NCBI GenBank assembly: GCA_964502995.1 | Contig: CAZCZB010000039.1 | Coordinates: 1-26,187 of the forward strand | Direction: 5' to 3' | DNA length: 26,187 nucleotides | DNA from: Bin87 sp964502995 | GTDB taxonomy: Bacteria; Chloroflexota; Dehalococcoidia; Lucifugimonadales; UBA3495 | Shown here: in pieces, positions 1 through 8,679 of the stretch | Numbering within the stretch: position 1 is the first letter of the stretch | Layout of the letters: each line of letters opens with the position of its first letter | Made by a program: the position numbers and the translations under genes | Notes under the pieces: model-generated | The model's database searches: none | Told to the model about the DNA's origin: nothing | What the model saw: only the letters and a program-made list of their open reading frames with translations

Positions 1-1440
<1,440 letters not shown>

Positions 1441-1497
1441 GCTCTGATTCCTCCTGTCCTTTGATTGCGGTTGTGATTGCGGTTGTGAAATGATTGG

Positions 1498-1521
1498 GGG
1501 GGCGAATGGTGATTCGCCCCC
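1498..1521. repeat. GC-rich palindrome between thiV and thiC
   Basis: A 10-bp perfect stem (GGGGGCGAAT / ATTCGCCCCC) with a 4-base loop, in the gap between the symporter stop and the thiC start. No U-tract follows on the minus strand, so it is a poor classical terminator. It may mark an mRNA processing or stability point between the two cistrons. Its arms match the GGGGCG palindromes at other junctions in this window. A 12-base direct duplication (GATTGCGGTTGT twice) lies beside it at about 1462-1486. Confidence 0.6.
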
Positions 1522-1539
1522 TCCGAATTGCTGCGCCCG

Positions 1540-3039
1540 TCAGTCGTCCGCCACTGCCGGCTCGTCGATCAAACTCACGTCGGCATCCAAATCGGCGAAG
1601 TCGTACTCCTGCGACGGAGCGACCGCCCGCAGCCCCAGGATGATCACCAGCGCAATGGCGGACGAAATCACCAGCGCCGACGCGAACGCGAAGAACATCT
1701 GCCCTCCCAGGGGAGATACCAGCGCCCACGGCGACAGCAGGTCCGGCTTGGGATAGAACAGCGCGCCGATTACGATTCCCACGCCCCCGGCCACCAGCAC
1801 GCCCCATCCGGGCATCCGGCTCGAATACAGCCCCACCAGCATGGGCACCGCGATGGCTGCCCCCAGCAGGTCCGCAATCAGGAACACGTACAGCACGCTG
1901 TGGCCCTGCGACGCCACAATAATGGCCGGGATGGCAACTATCACCGTGATCGCGCGGGCCAGCGCCATCAGGGTGCCCCGTTCCATCCCGACGCCGGCCA
2001 TGTCAACCGCGATGCCGCTGGCCAGGCCGTTCATCAGCGTGTCCAGCGTGCTCATCGCCAGCATCAGCGCGCAGATCAGTATGAGGAAGTGCATCCACAG
2101 CGGGAACACGTCCCCCGCCAGCGCGAACAGCGCCGCCGCCACCTCCGGATACTGGAACGGAGTCACCGATCCGTAGCCCACCGCTGCGATGCCGGCCATG
2201 CCCATCAGGAACGTGAGCGGAATGGCGATGATGGTCGCGCCCCACAGACTGCGGTTCAAAGACCGCTGATCCTCCACCGTGTACACCCGCTGCCACATTC
2301 CCGGATGAAAGGCGTTGGATGCGACAATGCCGATGATCAGCACGATGGCGAAGAAATAACTGCCCGGGTTGGAAACGGAGAGCGATGCCGCTGCTCCCTC
2401 GGTGTTCCAGACGCCGGCGTTGCTCACCAGTACGGCCGCGACCACCACCAGCAGCAGCAGCACCGGTATCAGGACCCAGAACTGGATGCGGTCGGTGAAT
2501 ATCGAAACCCGCAGGCCCCCATAGGCCGTGTACGCAATCACCACGATGCCCACCGCCACGGCCGTCGCCCACGCCGGCGAACCGGTGAGGATACTCACGG
2601 CGGCGGTGATGGCCGTCATCTCGGCAGTGATGAAAATGCCGATAACGAATATGATCACCACAAATATCGACACGAACGGAATCAGTCCATAACGATGCCG
2701 GACATATTCGGTAACGGAGTGGCCGTTGGGCATCAACTGACGTATCCGCGGCCCAACGAACATGAACATCACCGGAATGCCGGCCATGCCCAGCGCGTAA
2801 CCCACCAGCGATATGATTCCGAAGTTCGCACCCGATTCGCCCGGGCTGAGCAGCACCCACGTGCCAAACATCGACGCCACCAGCGTGGCAATTCCCACGT
2901 TGGTCGGCGCGTGATTTCGGGAGACGGTGTAATCCTCGACGCTCTGCCGTCGTCGCCTCCACGCATAGGTAAGACCGAGTACCAGAAACACGGCGCAGGC
3001 GATCACCAGGGTTGCGATTCCCAGGGTGCTATCCAGCAT
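1540..3039 (-). CDS. thiV: Sodium:solute symporter, ThiV-like, probable HMP (thiamin pyrimidine) importer
   Basis: A 499-residue SSS-family (SLC5-like) transporter with about 13 hydrophobic segments. It carries the family signature around GGLRVSIFTDRIQFW after the fifth-sixth helices and an acidic C-terminal tail. ATG 3039 is chosen because GGGAGG lies 7-8 bases upstream; a start further upstream would fall inside the riboswitch expression platform. The substrate is inferred from context: the gene is the first cistron behind a TPP riboswitch and is followed by thiC. SSS proteins behind TPP riboswitches are known as ThiV, and in SAR11 ThiV has been proposed to import HMP. Having both an importer and ThiC suggests that the cell salvages HMP and also makes it. 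Thiamin itself or another precursor remains possible. Confidence 0.85.
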   Translation of the reverse strand: MLDSTLGIATLVIACAVFLVLGLTYAWRRRRQSVEDYTVSRNHAPTNVGIATLVASMFGTWVLLSPGESGANFGIISLVGYALGMAGIPVMFMFVGPRIRQLMPNGHSVTEYVRHRYGLIPFVSIFVVIIFVIGIFITAEMTAITAAVSILTGSPAWATAVAVGIVVIAYTAYGGLRVSIFTDRIQFWVLIPVLLLLVVVAAVLVSNAGVWNTEGAAASLSVSNPGSYFFAIVLIIGIVASNAFHPGMWQRVYTVEDQRSLNRSLWGATIIAIPLTFLMGMAGIAAVGYGSVTPFQYPEVAAALFALAGDVFPLWMHFLILICALMLAMSTLDTLMNGLASGIAVDMAGVGMERGTLMALARAITVIVAIPAIIVASQGHSVLYVFLIADLLGAAIAVPMLVGLYSSRMPGWGVLVAGGVGIVIGALFYPKPDLLSPWALVSPLGGQMFFAFASALVISSAIALVIILGLRAVAPSQEYDFADLDADVSLIDEPAVADD

Positions 3040-3085
3040 GACGAACCTCCCGGATGGTTCAACCGCAGCGGTTCCGCCAGCGCAA

Positions 3086-3122
3086 ATAAAAAGCAAAAAC
3101 CGCCAGATTCAATCTCTGGCGG
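3086..3122 (-). terminator. Intrinsic terminator of the TPP riboswitch expression platform
   Basis: On the minus strand an 8-bp perfect stem (CCGCCAGA / TCTGGCGG, 7-base loop) is followed by TTTTTGCTTTTTA. It sits about 20 bases 3' of the aptamer and about 47 bases before the thiV start. This is the layout of a transcription-attenuating riboswitch: ligand-bound aptamer lets the terminator form. I did not resolve the competing antiterminator pairing. Confidence 0.85.
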
Positions 3123-3142
3123 CAATTAAATGGTTAATCCAA

Positions 3143-3235
3143 ATTCCTACGCCGGCATTACCCGGATCAGGTGCTTACGGTCGGCGGCTTTGTGGCCGCC
3201 CTCTCAGCCTGGCATAACCAAGCTCCCGCCAGAAT
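3143..3235 (-). promoter_or_regulatory. TPP riboswitch (THI element) aptamer
   Basis: Read on the minus strand, the conserved aptamer pieces occur in order: a GGCGGGAGC-like 5' segment, GGCTGAGAGGG, a GC-rich P3a hairpin (GGCGGC / GCCGCC), ACCTGATCCGGGTAATGCC, and GCGTAGGAA. P1 can form between ATTCT (3231-3235) and GGAAT (3143-3147). The element binds thiamin pyrophosphate. With the terminator at 3086-3122 it should switch off the thiV-thiC transcript when TPP is plentiful. Confidence 0.95.
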
Positions 3236-3254
3236 CATATTCGGTTGTGGCGCG

Positions 3255-3283
3255 AAGATAGCACACCCCAACCCCCCGGTCAA
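3255..3283 (-). promoter_or_regulatory. Sigma70 promoter of the thiV-thiC operon
   Basis: Minus strand: TTGACC (3278-3283), a 17-base spacer, then TATCTT (3255-3260) preceded by TGC, an extended -10. The predicted start of transcription near 3248 lies about 13 bases before the riboswitch aptamer, which is where it should be. Confidence 0.7.
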
Positions 3284-3332
3284 GCAAAGTCTCAGGTATC
3301 GAAATACATTCGCTTCCCAGGCGTCTCAGCAA

Positions 3333-3887
3333 TCAATCCCGCAGGACTCGGTCGATGAAAGGTTGATCTATCCGAGTTCGTTCATCAACTTCACGCAGCA
3401 GATCGTTGTGGCAATTGCTGCCGTGATACAACCGGACCAAGACGCCCTCGGCCTTTGCGACGGCTACAGCAGGAACGAAATCACTGTCACCCGCCAATAA
3501 CACCGCCTCCGTAATATGGCCTTTGGCCGCCAATTGCACCATGTCCACGCCAAGGAGGATGTCCACGCGTTTCTGTTCAAATATGGGCTCCCCGTTGCTG
3601 TCGGAGCCTCGAAATTCCAGGCGGCCCAAACGCACTTCAAATCGAGGGAGCATCGCCAGTGCATGATGGAATCTGCGAGTACTGTCGTAGCGAGCCTTTT
3701 CGGCATCCGTAGGTTGACGACCCTGATACGGCAGGCAGTTGTAGTAATAGGTGCGGAGAATATCGGTGCCGTTGGCCATCGCATCGGCCAATTTGCTGAA
3801 GTCAACCTGGGCTCTGTTGAACTCGTCTGCAGTTATCCGTTGAGCGTATGCTCCATCAATGAATATCGCAGCTCGCCCATCCATCAT
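3333..3887 (-). CDS. NYN-domain (LabA/DUF88-type, PIN-like) putative RNase
   Basis: The NYN fold is a PIN-related metal-dependent nuclease domain, and characterised members act on RNA. The 184-residue protein is essentially one domain. It has the acidic positions expected of the fold: D11 in FIDGAY, D109 and D115 in KRVDILLGVDM, and D134/D136 in LAGDSDF. The usual Asn of the FIDGxN motif is Tyr14 here, as in some family members. The final 30 residues are rich in Asp, Glu and Arg. ATG 3887 has a nearby ATG at 3884; the ribosome site is only a G-run. The gene is monocistronic, with a clear promoter at 3985-4013 and a hairpin-containing leader. Its RNA target is unknown. It could serve RNA turnover or a toxin-like role, but no antitoxin-like partner is adjacent. 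Confidence 0.85.
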   Translation of the reverse strand: MMDGRAAIFIDGAYAQRITADEFNRAQVDFSKLADAMANGTDILRTYYYNCLPYQGRQPTDAEKARYDSTRRFHHALAMLPRFEVRLGRLEFRGSDSNGEPIFEQKRVDILLGVDMVQLAAKGHITEAVLLAGDSDFVPAVAVAKAEGVLVRLYHGSNCHNDLLREVDERTRIDQPFIDRVLRD

Positions 3888-3910
3888 GTTGCCCCCGCAA
3901 CAAAAATTTG

Positions 3911-3929
3911 GGGCGGCCTAAAGCCGCCC
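3911..3929 (-). repeat. Leader hairpin upstream of the NYN gene, possible attenuator
   Basis: GGGCGGC / GCCGCCC, a 7-bp stem with a 5-base loop. On the minus strand CAAATTTTTG follows, a weak U-tract, about 25 bases before the NYN start. It lies inside the transcribed leader predicted from the promoter at 3985-4013. It may be an attenuator or another copy of the GC-rich palindrome family seen between genes here. Confidence 0.5.
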
Positions 3930-3984
3930 TGGAAAAAAATAGCCTGGGGTGCGCGGTAACGGACGCCAGGGAAGATTTGAGAAA

Positions 3985-4013
3985 ATGATACGAGACCAGT
4001 TGTAGAATGTCAA
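3985..4013 (-). promoter_or_regulatory. Sigma70 promoter of the NYN gene
   Basis: Minus strand: a consensus TTGACA (4008-4013), a 17-base spacer, then TATCAT (3985-3990). The predicted leader is about 90 bases. Confidence 0.75.
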
Positions 4014-4027
4014 GAATGCTCGGCCCC

Positions 4028-4181
4028 TCACGCGTACCCGGTTTGTCATTGCGAGCGCAGCGTGGCAATCCCATCCGCCTTGCGCGGGCAGTTGGTCGTA
4101 GTCGTCAGCGCCTCAACGAGATTGCCACGAATGCCTGACGGCATTCTCGCAATGACAGGTTATCAAAGTGGGTACGCGCGA
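4028..4181. repeat. Nested inverted-repeat element (MITE-like), copy 1
   Basis: The inner terminal inverted repeat is TGTCATTGCGAG (4044-4055) and CTCGCAATGACA (4146-4157), spanning 114 bp. The outer pair is CGCGTACCC (4031-4039) and GGGTACGCG (4170-4178). The interior has no open frame of note. A second element with the same inner TIR and almost the same length (115 bp) is at 21582-21696. The outer word CTCACGCGTACCCGG recurs at 21386, and with one base missing near 11989. It looks like a non-autonomous repeat family. Confidence 0.8.
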
Positions 4182-4283
4182 ACCCGCCCACGCAGCGCCT
4201 TCCGATTGTTGCCGCACCGGCCGGTGGCCCGCGCCCTGCACGTATTCCCGGACCCGCGCGGACAGTCCAACCGCGAGCGCTGT

Positions 4284-4291
4284 GCTATACT
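4284..4291 (+). promoter_or_regulatory. Extended -10 element upstream of the Nudix gene
   Basis: TATACT at 4286-4291 preceded by TGC. No convincing -35 hexamer is seen. It lies 44 bases before the chosen Nudix start. Confidence 0.5.
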
Positions 4292-4334
4292 GCCGCCGTC
4301 CCCGAAACCGTCCGAAATGATACGGAGCCGCCCT

Positions 4335-5102
4335 ATGGTTTCTCCCCTTGTCGCTACTCCCAATCCCTTCCGTGGCGTCGTGGTCAAATCCGACGATCTG
4401 CCTCCCAATCCCGACGATTTCGCAGCATCATTGGATGCGTCCATCGCCGATTGGCATCAGGCCGGTTACGAGGTGGCCTGGGTCGATATCCCCATCGAAC
4501 TGGCGACCCACGTGCCCGTCGCCACGCAGCGCGGCTTCACCTACCACCACGCCGACGACCGCGGCATCACCGCCACGCTGATGCTGATCCCCGATTCGTT
4601 CATCCCGCCCTATGCGACGCATTACGTCGGCGCCGGCGGCGTGGTGCTCAACGACAATGAGGAACTGCTGGTGGTCTGCGAGCGTTATCGCATCGACAAC
4701 CGCCCTCCCTTCTACAAGCTTCCCGGCGGCGCGCTGGAACCGGGCGAACACATCGTCGATTCCATCGTCCGCGAGGTGCTGGAGGAAACCGGAGTCCACG
4801 CCGAGTTCGAGGCCCTGGCGTGTTTCCGCCACTGGCACGGCTACCGCTACGGCAAGTCCGACATCTACTTCGTCTGCCGCCTGCGCGCCCTCACCCACGA
4901 CATCAAGATGAGCGAGCAGGAAATCGAAGAGTGCCTCTGGATGCCCGTGCGCGACTTCATGGCCGACGACGACATCAGCCCCTTCAACAAGGGCATCGTC
5001 CGCTCCGCCATCGAGAGCGACGGCGTCGTGTCCGCCGACATGCCCGGCATGCCCCCCGACCCCACGCGCGAATACTTCCTGCCCGGCTTCATCAATAGCT
5101 GA
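4335..5102 (+). CDS. Nudix hydrolase with N-terminal pre-Nudix domain
   Basis: Nudix enzymes cleave nucleoside diphosphates linked to another moiety, using divalent metal. With ATG 4335 the product is 255 residues. A complete Nudix box lies at residues 132-154 (G-x5-E-x7-REVLEETGV), with the metal-binding REXXEE glutamates intact. An about 95-residue domain precedes it (WHQAGYEVAWVDIP, then the family-like VGAGGVVLNDNEELLVV). This two-part layout resembles eukaryotic NUDT6-like and plant Nudix proteins, whose N-terminal part is a distinct domain. GGAG sits 7 bases before ATG 4335, so this start is preferred. The frame remains open to 4062 because of the repeat upstream, and ATG 4317 is a second option. 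Substrate not predictable. It appears monocistronic. Confidence 0.88.
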   Translation: MVSPLVATPNPFRGVVVKSDDLPPNPDDFAASLDASIADWHQAGYEVAWVDIPIELATHVPVATQRGFTYHHADDRGITATLMLIPDSFIPPYATHYVGAGGVVLNDNEELLVVCERYRIDNRPPFYKLPGGALEPGEHIVDSIVREVLEETGVHAEFEALACFRHWHGYRYGKSDIYFVCRLRALTHDIKMSEQEIEECLWMPVRDFMADDDISPFNKGIVRSAIESDGVVSADMPGMPPDPTREYFLPGFINS

Positions 5103-5112
5103 ATCCGTCACC

Positions 5113-5136
5113 GCAGGGACGAATGATCGTTCCTGC
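5113..5136. repeat. Palindrome 3' of the Nudix gene
   Basis: A 10-bp stem with one G-T pair (GCAGGGACGA / TCGTTCCTGC, loop ATGA), 10 bases after the Nudix stop codon. No U-tract follows. It has the CGAATGATCG core seen in related palindromes of this window. Confidence 0.6.
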
Positions 5137-5165
5137 ACGCTGCCCCAAACCCCAGGAGGAACCCC

Positions 5166-7457
5166 ATGACCACCACCGCACAGCCCGAACGGCAATACCG
5201 CGTAATCGGCACGCGCCCGTTGCGCCACGACGCCGTTGACAAGGTCACCGGCGCCGCCCGCTACGGCGCGGACATCAACCTGCCCGGGATGCTCCACGCC
5301 CGCATCCTGCGCAGCCCCCATGCCCACGCCCGCATCCGCAGTATCGACACCAGCAAGGCCGAGGCCCTGCCCGGCGTGGTCGCCGTGGCCACCGCCGCCG
5401 ACTTCCCCATCATCGAGAACCGGATGATCGACTTCGCCGAGGTGCAAGGCAACGCCCGCATGATCGCCGAAAATCTGCTGGCCAAGGACAAGGCGTTGTA
5501 CGTCGGCCATGCCGTCGCCGCCGTCTGCGCCACCAGCCCCCACATCGCCCTGGAGGCCCTGGATCTGGTCGAAGTGGACTACGAGGTGCTGCCCACCGTG
5601 CTAACCTGGCGCGAGGCCATGGCCGACGACGCCACGCTGCTCCACGACGACATGACCACCTTCTTCCGCATGGAGCGCTTCGCTCGCGGCGACGACACCG
5701 GCGTCAAGAGCAACGTGGCCGGCCACATCCAGCACAAGGTCGGCGACATCGATCAGGGATTCGCCGAGGCCGACATCGTCATCGAGCGCGAGTTTGAGAC
5801 CCAGACCGTACACCAGGGCTACATCGAGCCCCACGTGTCCACCGCCGCGTGGACCGCCGACGGCCGCGTCACGATCTACACCAGCACCCAGGGCCTGTTC
5901 AACATCCGCGCGCAGACCGCCGCCATCATCGGCGTCGCCGAGTCTCAGGTCAGGGTCGTCCCCATGGAAATCGGCGGCGGATTCGGCGCCAAGGGCATCA
6001 CCTACACCGACCCCGTCGCGGCCGTCCTGTCCCGCAAGACCGGCAAGCCCGTCAAGGTGCAGATGGACCGCACCGACGTGTTCGTCGGCAGCGGCCCCGC
6101 GTCCGCCACCTTCATGCGCTGCAAGATGGGCGTCAAGAACGACGGCACCATGGTCGCCGGCCAACTCTACATGGTGTACGAGGCGGGAGCATACCCCGGC
6201 TCTCCCGTGGGCGGCGGCGCGCTCACCGGCTTTGGCCCCTACAAAATGGACCACATGCTGGTTGACGGCTACGACGTGGTCTGCAACAAGCAGAAGGTGC
6301 AGGCCTACCGCGCCCCCGGCCAGCCCCAGGTGGCCTTCGCCGTGGAAGCCGTGGTTGACGAACTGGCCGAAATGCTGGGCCGCGACCCCATGGAACTCCG
6401 CCTCCAGAACGCCGTGCAGGAGGGCGACCGGATGCCCAACGGCGTTCCCCATCGCGTCTTCGGCTGCCGCGAAATGGAAGAGGCCATGATCAACAGCGAC
6501 CACTACAAGACGCCGCTGGAGGGCGCCAACCGCGGCCGCGGCATCGCCGTCGGGTTCCGCTGGCAGGCCGGCCAGGCGTCATCGGCCACCATCAACGTCA
6601 ACGCCAACGGCACCCTCAACGTGATCACCGGTTCCGTTGACATCGGCGGCACGCGCACCGCCGTGGCCATGCAGGTCGCCGAAACCCTCGGCATCGACGT
6701 TGAGCAGATCGCGCCCACCGTGGTGGACACCGACACCGTCGGCTGGACCGCCTCCACCGGCGGCAGTCGCATCGCCTTCGACACCGGCCTCGCCGCCATC
6801 GCCGCCGCCGAGGACCTGCGCGACCAGATGGCCCAGCGCTGCGCCATGGTGTGGGAGGTCGAGGCTGATCAGGTCGAATTCGCCAACGGCGTGTTCACCT
6901 GCACCACCACCGAGGAGAGCATGACCATCGCGGATGCCGCCAGCCGCATGATGCGCACCGGCGGCCCGCTCACCGCGTCGGCCTCTGCCACGTCAACGGG
7001 CGTTGGTCCCGTCATCGCCGGCAACATCATCGACGTGGAGGTTGACCCCGACACCGGCAAGGTGGACATCATCCGCTGCACCGCCTTCATCGACTCCGGC
7101 ACCTCCGTCCACCCCAGCTTCGTGGAAGGCCAGATGCAGGGCGGAACGATGCAGGGCATCGGCTGGGCGCTGTCCGAGGACTACACCTACGCCGACGACG
7201 GACGGATGCTCAACTCCACGTTCCTGGACTACCGGATGCCCACGGCTCTCGACATGCCCATGATCGACACCGTGGTGGTGGAGGTTCCCAACCCGCGCCA
7301 TCCCTACGGGCTGCGCGGCGTCGGCGAAGCGCCCATCATCCCGCCGCTGGCCGCGCTGCACAACGCGGTGTACCATGCCACGGGCGTGCGGGTGAACAAG
7401 CTGCCGCTGTCCCCCACCAACGTCCTCGAAGCCCTGCAGGCTGCCAACGGCCAGTAA
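5166..7457 (+). CDS. Xanthine dehydrogenase family molybdopterin-binding subunit (orphan large subunit)
   Basis: A 763-residue aldehyde oxidase/xanthine dehydrogenase large subunit (CoxL/XdhA-like). The N-terminal a/b-hammerhead domain begins at about residue 20 (DAVDKVTGAARYGADI). The Moco-binding domains contain GGGFGAKG (270-277), the substrate-loop AYRAPGQ (380-386) and the C-terminal RGVGEAP, whose glutamate (E721) corresponds to the catalytic base. The loop is neither the AYxCSFR of form-I CO dehydrogenase nor the AYRGAGR of form II, so CO oxidation is unlikely. Enzymes of this family normally work with a [2Fe-2S] subunit and a FAD subunit. Neither is fused nor adjacent: the neighbours are a Nudix hydrolase and a coiled-coil membrane protein. 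Substrate is unknown. Translation starts behind AGGAGGA at 5166. Confidence 0.92.
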   Translation: MTTTAQPERQYRVIGTRPLRHDAVDKVTGAARYGADINLPGMLHARILRSPHAHARIRSIDTSKAEALPGVVAVATAADFPIIENRMIDFAEVQGNARMIAENLLAKDKALYVGHAVAAVCATSPHIALEALDLVEVDYEVLPTVLTWREAMADDATLLHDDMTTFFRMERFARGDDTGVKSNVAGHIQHKVGDIDQGFAEADIVIEREFETQTVHQGYIEPHVSTAAWTADGRVTIYTSTQGLFNIRAQTAAIIGVAESQVRVVPMEIGGGFGAKGITYTDPVAAVLSRKTGKPVKVQMDRTDVFVGSGPASATFMRCKMGVKNDGTMVAGQLYMVYEAGAYPGSPVGGGALTGFGPYKMDHMLVDGYDVVCNKQKVQAYRAPGQPQVAFAVEAVVDELAEMLGRDPMELRLQNAVQEGDRMPNGVPHRVFGCREMEEAMINSDHYKTPLEGANRGRGIAVGFRWQAGQASSATINVNANGTLNVITGSVDIGGTRTAVAMQVAETLGIDVEQIAPTVVDTDTVGWTASTGGSRIAFDTGLAAIAAAEDLRDQMAQRCAMVWEVEADQVEFANGVFTCTTTEESMTIADAASRMMRTGGPLTASASATSTGVGPVIAGNIIDVEVDPDTGKVDIIRCTAFIDSGTSVHPSFVEGQMQGGTMQGIGWALSEDYTYADDGRMLNSTFLDYRMPTALDMPMIDTVVVEVPNPRHPYGLRGVGEAPIIPPLAALHNAVYHATGVRVNKLPLSPTNVLEALQAANGQ

Positions 7458-7485
7458 TTCACCGGAACAAACCGGCAAACACCAT

Positions 7486-7514
7486 GTGGGGGCGGGTCTG
7501 AGACCCGCCCCCAC
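7486..7514. repeat. 29-bp GC-rich palindrome downstream of the molybdopterin subunit
   Basis: A perfect 13-bp stem (GTGGGGGCGGGTC / GACCCGCCCCCAC) with a TGA loop, 29 bases after the stop codon. There is no U-tract. It is the most regular member of the GGGGCG palindrome set. Confidence 0.7.
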
Positions 7515-7582
7515 GCCGTGCAGCAATCGTTGCCGTGCCCGATGATGCCGGGTTGCCGACCCGCTCCCGGCATCCAATCCGC

Positions 7583-7591
7583 TGTTATAAT
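7583..7591 (+). promoter_or_regulatory. Extended -10 promoter of the repeat coiled-coil gene
   Basis: TATAAT at 7586-7591 preceded by TGT. It lies 24 bases before the ATG at 7616, giving a very short leader. No clear -35 is seen. Confidence 0.6.
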
Positions 7592-7615
7592 TGCCGTGGA
7601 GCCAGGGCAACACGT

Positions 7616-8164
7616 ATGACTATTGAAATACCATTTTCGGGCCTGGTCGCGCTGGCCGCGATTTACGGGGGCACGGTGACCGCGTTCCTGGGTACGGTGG
7701 TGTACATGGCCCTCCGCCTGGGCCGACTCCCCACGCGCGTCGAACACAACGAACTCCGCAATGAATTGCGCCAGGAGTTCAAGGCCGACATGGCCCAGTT
7801 TCGCGGGGAAATGAAGAATGACATGGCCCAGTTTCGCGGAGAAGTGAAGAATGACATGGCCCAGCTTCGCGAGGACGTGCGGGTTAACACGGTCCAGCTT
7901 CGTGAGGATATGCAGGTTAACATGGCCCAGCTTCGCGAGGACACGCGGGTTAACACGGTCCAGCTTCGCGAGGATATGCAGGTTAACATGGCCCAGCTTC
8001 GCGAGGATATGCAGGTTAACATGGCCCAGCTTCGCGAGGATTTCCGCAGCAGTCACCAGCAGTTGCTGCTGGCCCTGGTCAACCACTCTCACCGTGATGA
8101 CGGCCAGGCGGTTTTCACCCTGCCGCCGGAAACGGAGCCGGCGCCGGCCCCCGCTGACAATTAG
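7616..8164 (+). CDS. Membrane-anchored protein with eight 11-residue coiled-coil repeats
   Basis: No family recognised. The 182-residue product has one N-terminal membrane segment (about residues 9-31), then a charged stretch and eight consecutive 11-residue repeats of the type NMAQLREDMQV (7787-8050). It ends in a short tail rich in Pro and Glu. Eleven-residue periodicity is typical of hendecad coiled coils, so a membrane-tethered rod or oligomer is likely. ATG 7616 is chosen because the promoter-like TATAAT lies just upstream and the longer frame (from 7535) begins before it. The units are almost identical at DNA level, so copy number could vary by slippage. The stop codon overlaps the stop of the convergent gene at 8161. 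Confidence 0.7.
   Translation: MTIEIPFSGLVALAAIYGGTVTAFLGTVVYMALRLGRLPTRVEHNELRNELRQEFKADMAQFRGEMKNDMAQFRGEVKNDMAQLREDVRVNTVQLREDMQVNMAQLREDTRVNTVQLREDMQVNMAQLREDMQVNMAQLREDFRSSHQQLLLALVNHSHRDDGQAVFTLPPETEPAPAPADN
7787..8050 (+). repeat. 33-bp in-frame tandem repeat, eight units
   Basis: Eight units of 33 bp encode the 11-residue repeats. Units 4 to 8 alternate between two variants (NTVQLREDMQV and NMAQLRED...), which suggests that a 66-bp pair was duplicated as a block. Confidence 0.85.
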
Positions 8165-8661
8165 CGGCGCGTTTCCAGAAAGTCGCTGAGCATCAGGAAG
8201 TTTTCCTTCAGCTGGGGCGCCAGTTCGGTGCCCCCGGTTGACAGCATCAGGAGCAGACGCAACTGGGCCGCCAGGTCAACGGCGAGTTTCCGCTTCGCCT
8301 CTGCCACGGTATCGGCGGCGATCGGCACGCGCAGCCCGTTCAGCGGCAGCGCGGTGCGGGATTCACCCGCCCAGTATTGGTCCAGGCTGTCGATGATTAC
8401 CAGCGGGATGTCTTTTTTCAGGACGAACGCCGCTTCCGGCGGGCTGTCGGCCCTGGTCAGAACATCGGTGAACACGCGGGTGACGTCGCTGTGGCTGATG
8501 TGGAAGGTCGCGGCGTTGGGCTGACTGGTTGACGTGGTGTGCCAGCCCCAGCCGTCGGGCAGGGCCGCGTTGGAGTTGGGAACGACGTCGACCGGCAGGG
8601 CCAGGTCGTCCGCCAACACCCGGTCGTCTGCGGGCGGGTTGCTGTCGGATGGCATCGTCAT
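8161..8661 (-). CDS. Hypothetical protein, partner of the DUF3467-like gene
   Basis: Not recognised. The 166-residue product is soluble and has a low-complexity N-terminus (about 45 residues rich in Asp, Ala and Pro). A more ordered part follows with HISHSDVTRVFTDVL, a hydrophobic LVIIDSLDQYW strand-helix and a helical C-terminus (AKRKLAVDLAAQLRLLLML). It starts at ATG 8661 with AGGTGG 7 bases upstream. It follows the DUF3467-like gene by 18 bases, so the two are very probably co-transcribed. The shared HISHSD/FYSDSF-type wording suggests that this could be a diverged relative of its neighbour, but that is a weak inference. Confidence 0.65.
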   Translation of the reverse strand: MTMPSDSNPPADDRVLADDLALPVDVVPNSNAALPDGWGWHTTSTSQPNAATFHISHSDVTRVFTDVLTRADSPPEAAFVLKKDIPLVIIDSLDQYWAGESRTALPLNGLRVPIAADTVAEAKRKLAVDLAAQLRLLLMLSTGGTELAPQLKENFLMLSDFLETRR

Positions 8662-8679
8662 GGATGGGCCACCTGACGC

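Noticed and set aside
4062..4334. A longer N-terminus for the Nudix protein starting at 4062
   Set aside because: The extra part would be translated from the inverted-repeat element and from the promoter; GGAG before ATG 4335 supports the shorter form.
7486..7514. A classical intrinsic terminator
   Set aside because: The stem is strong but no U-tract follows on either strand; listed as a palindrome instead.
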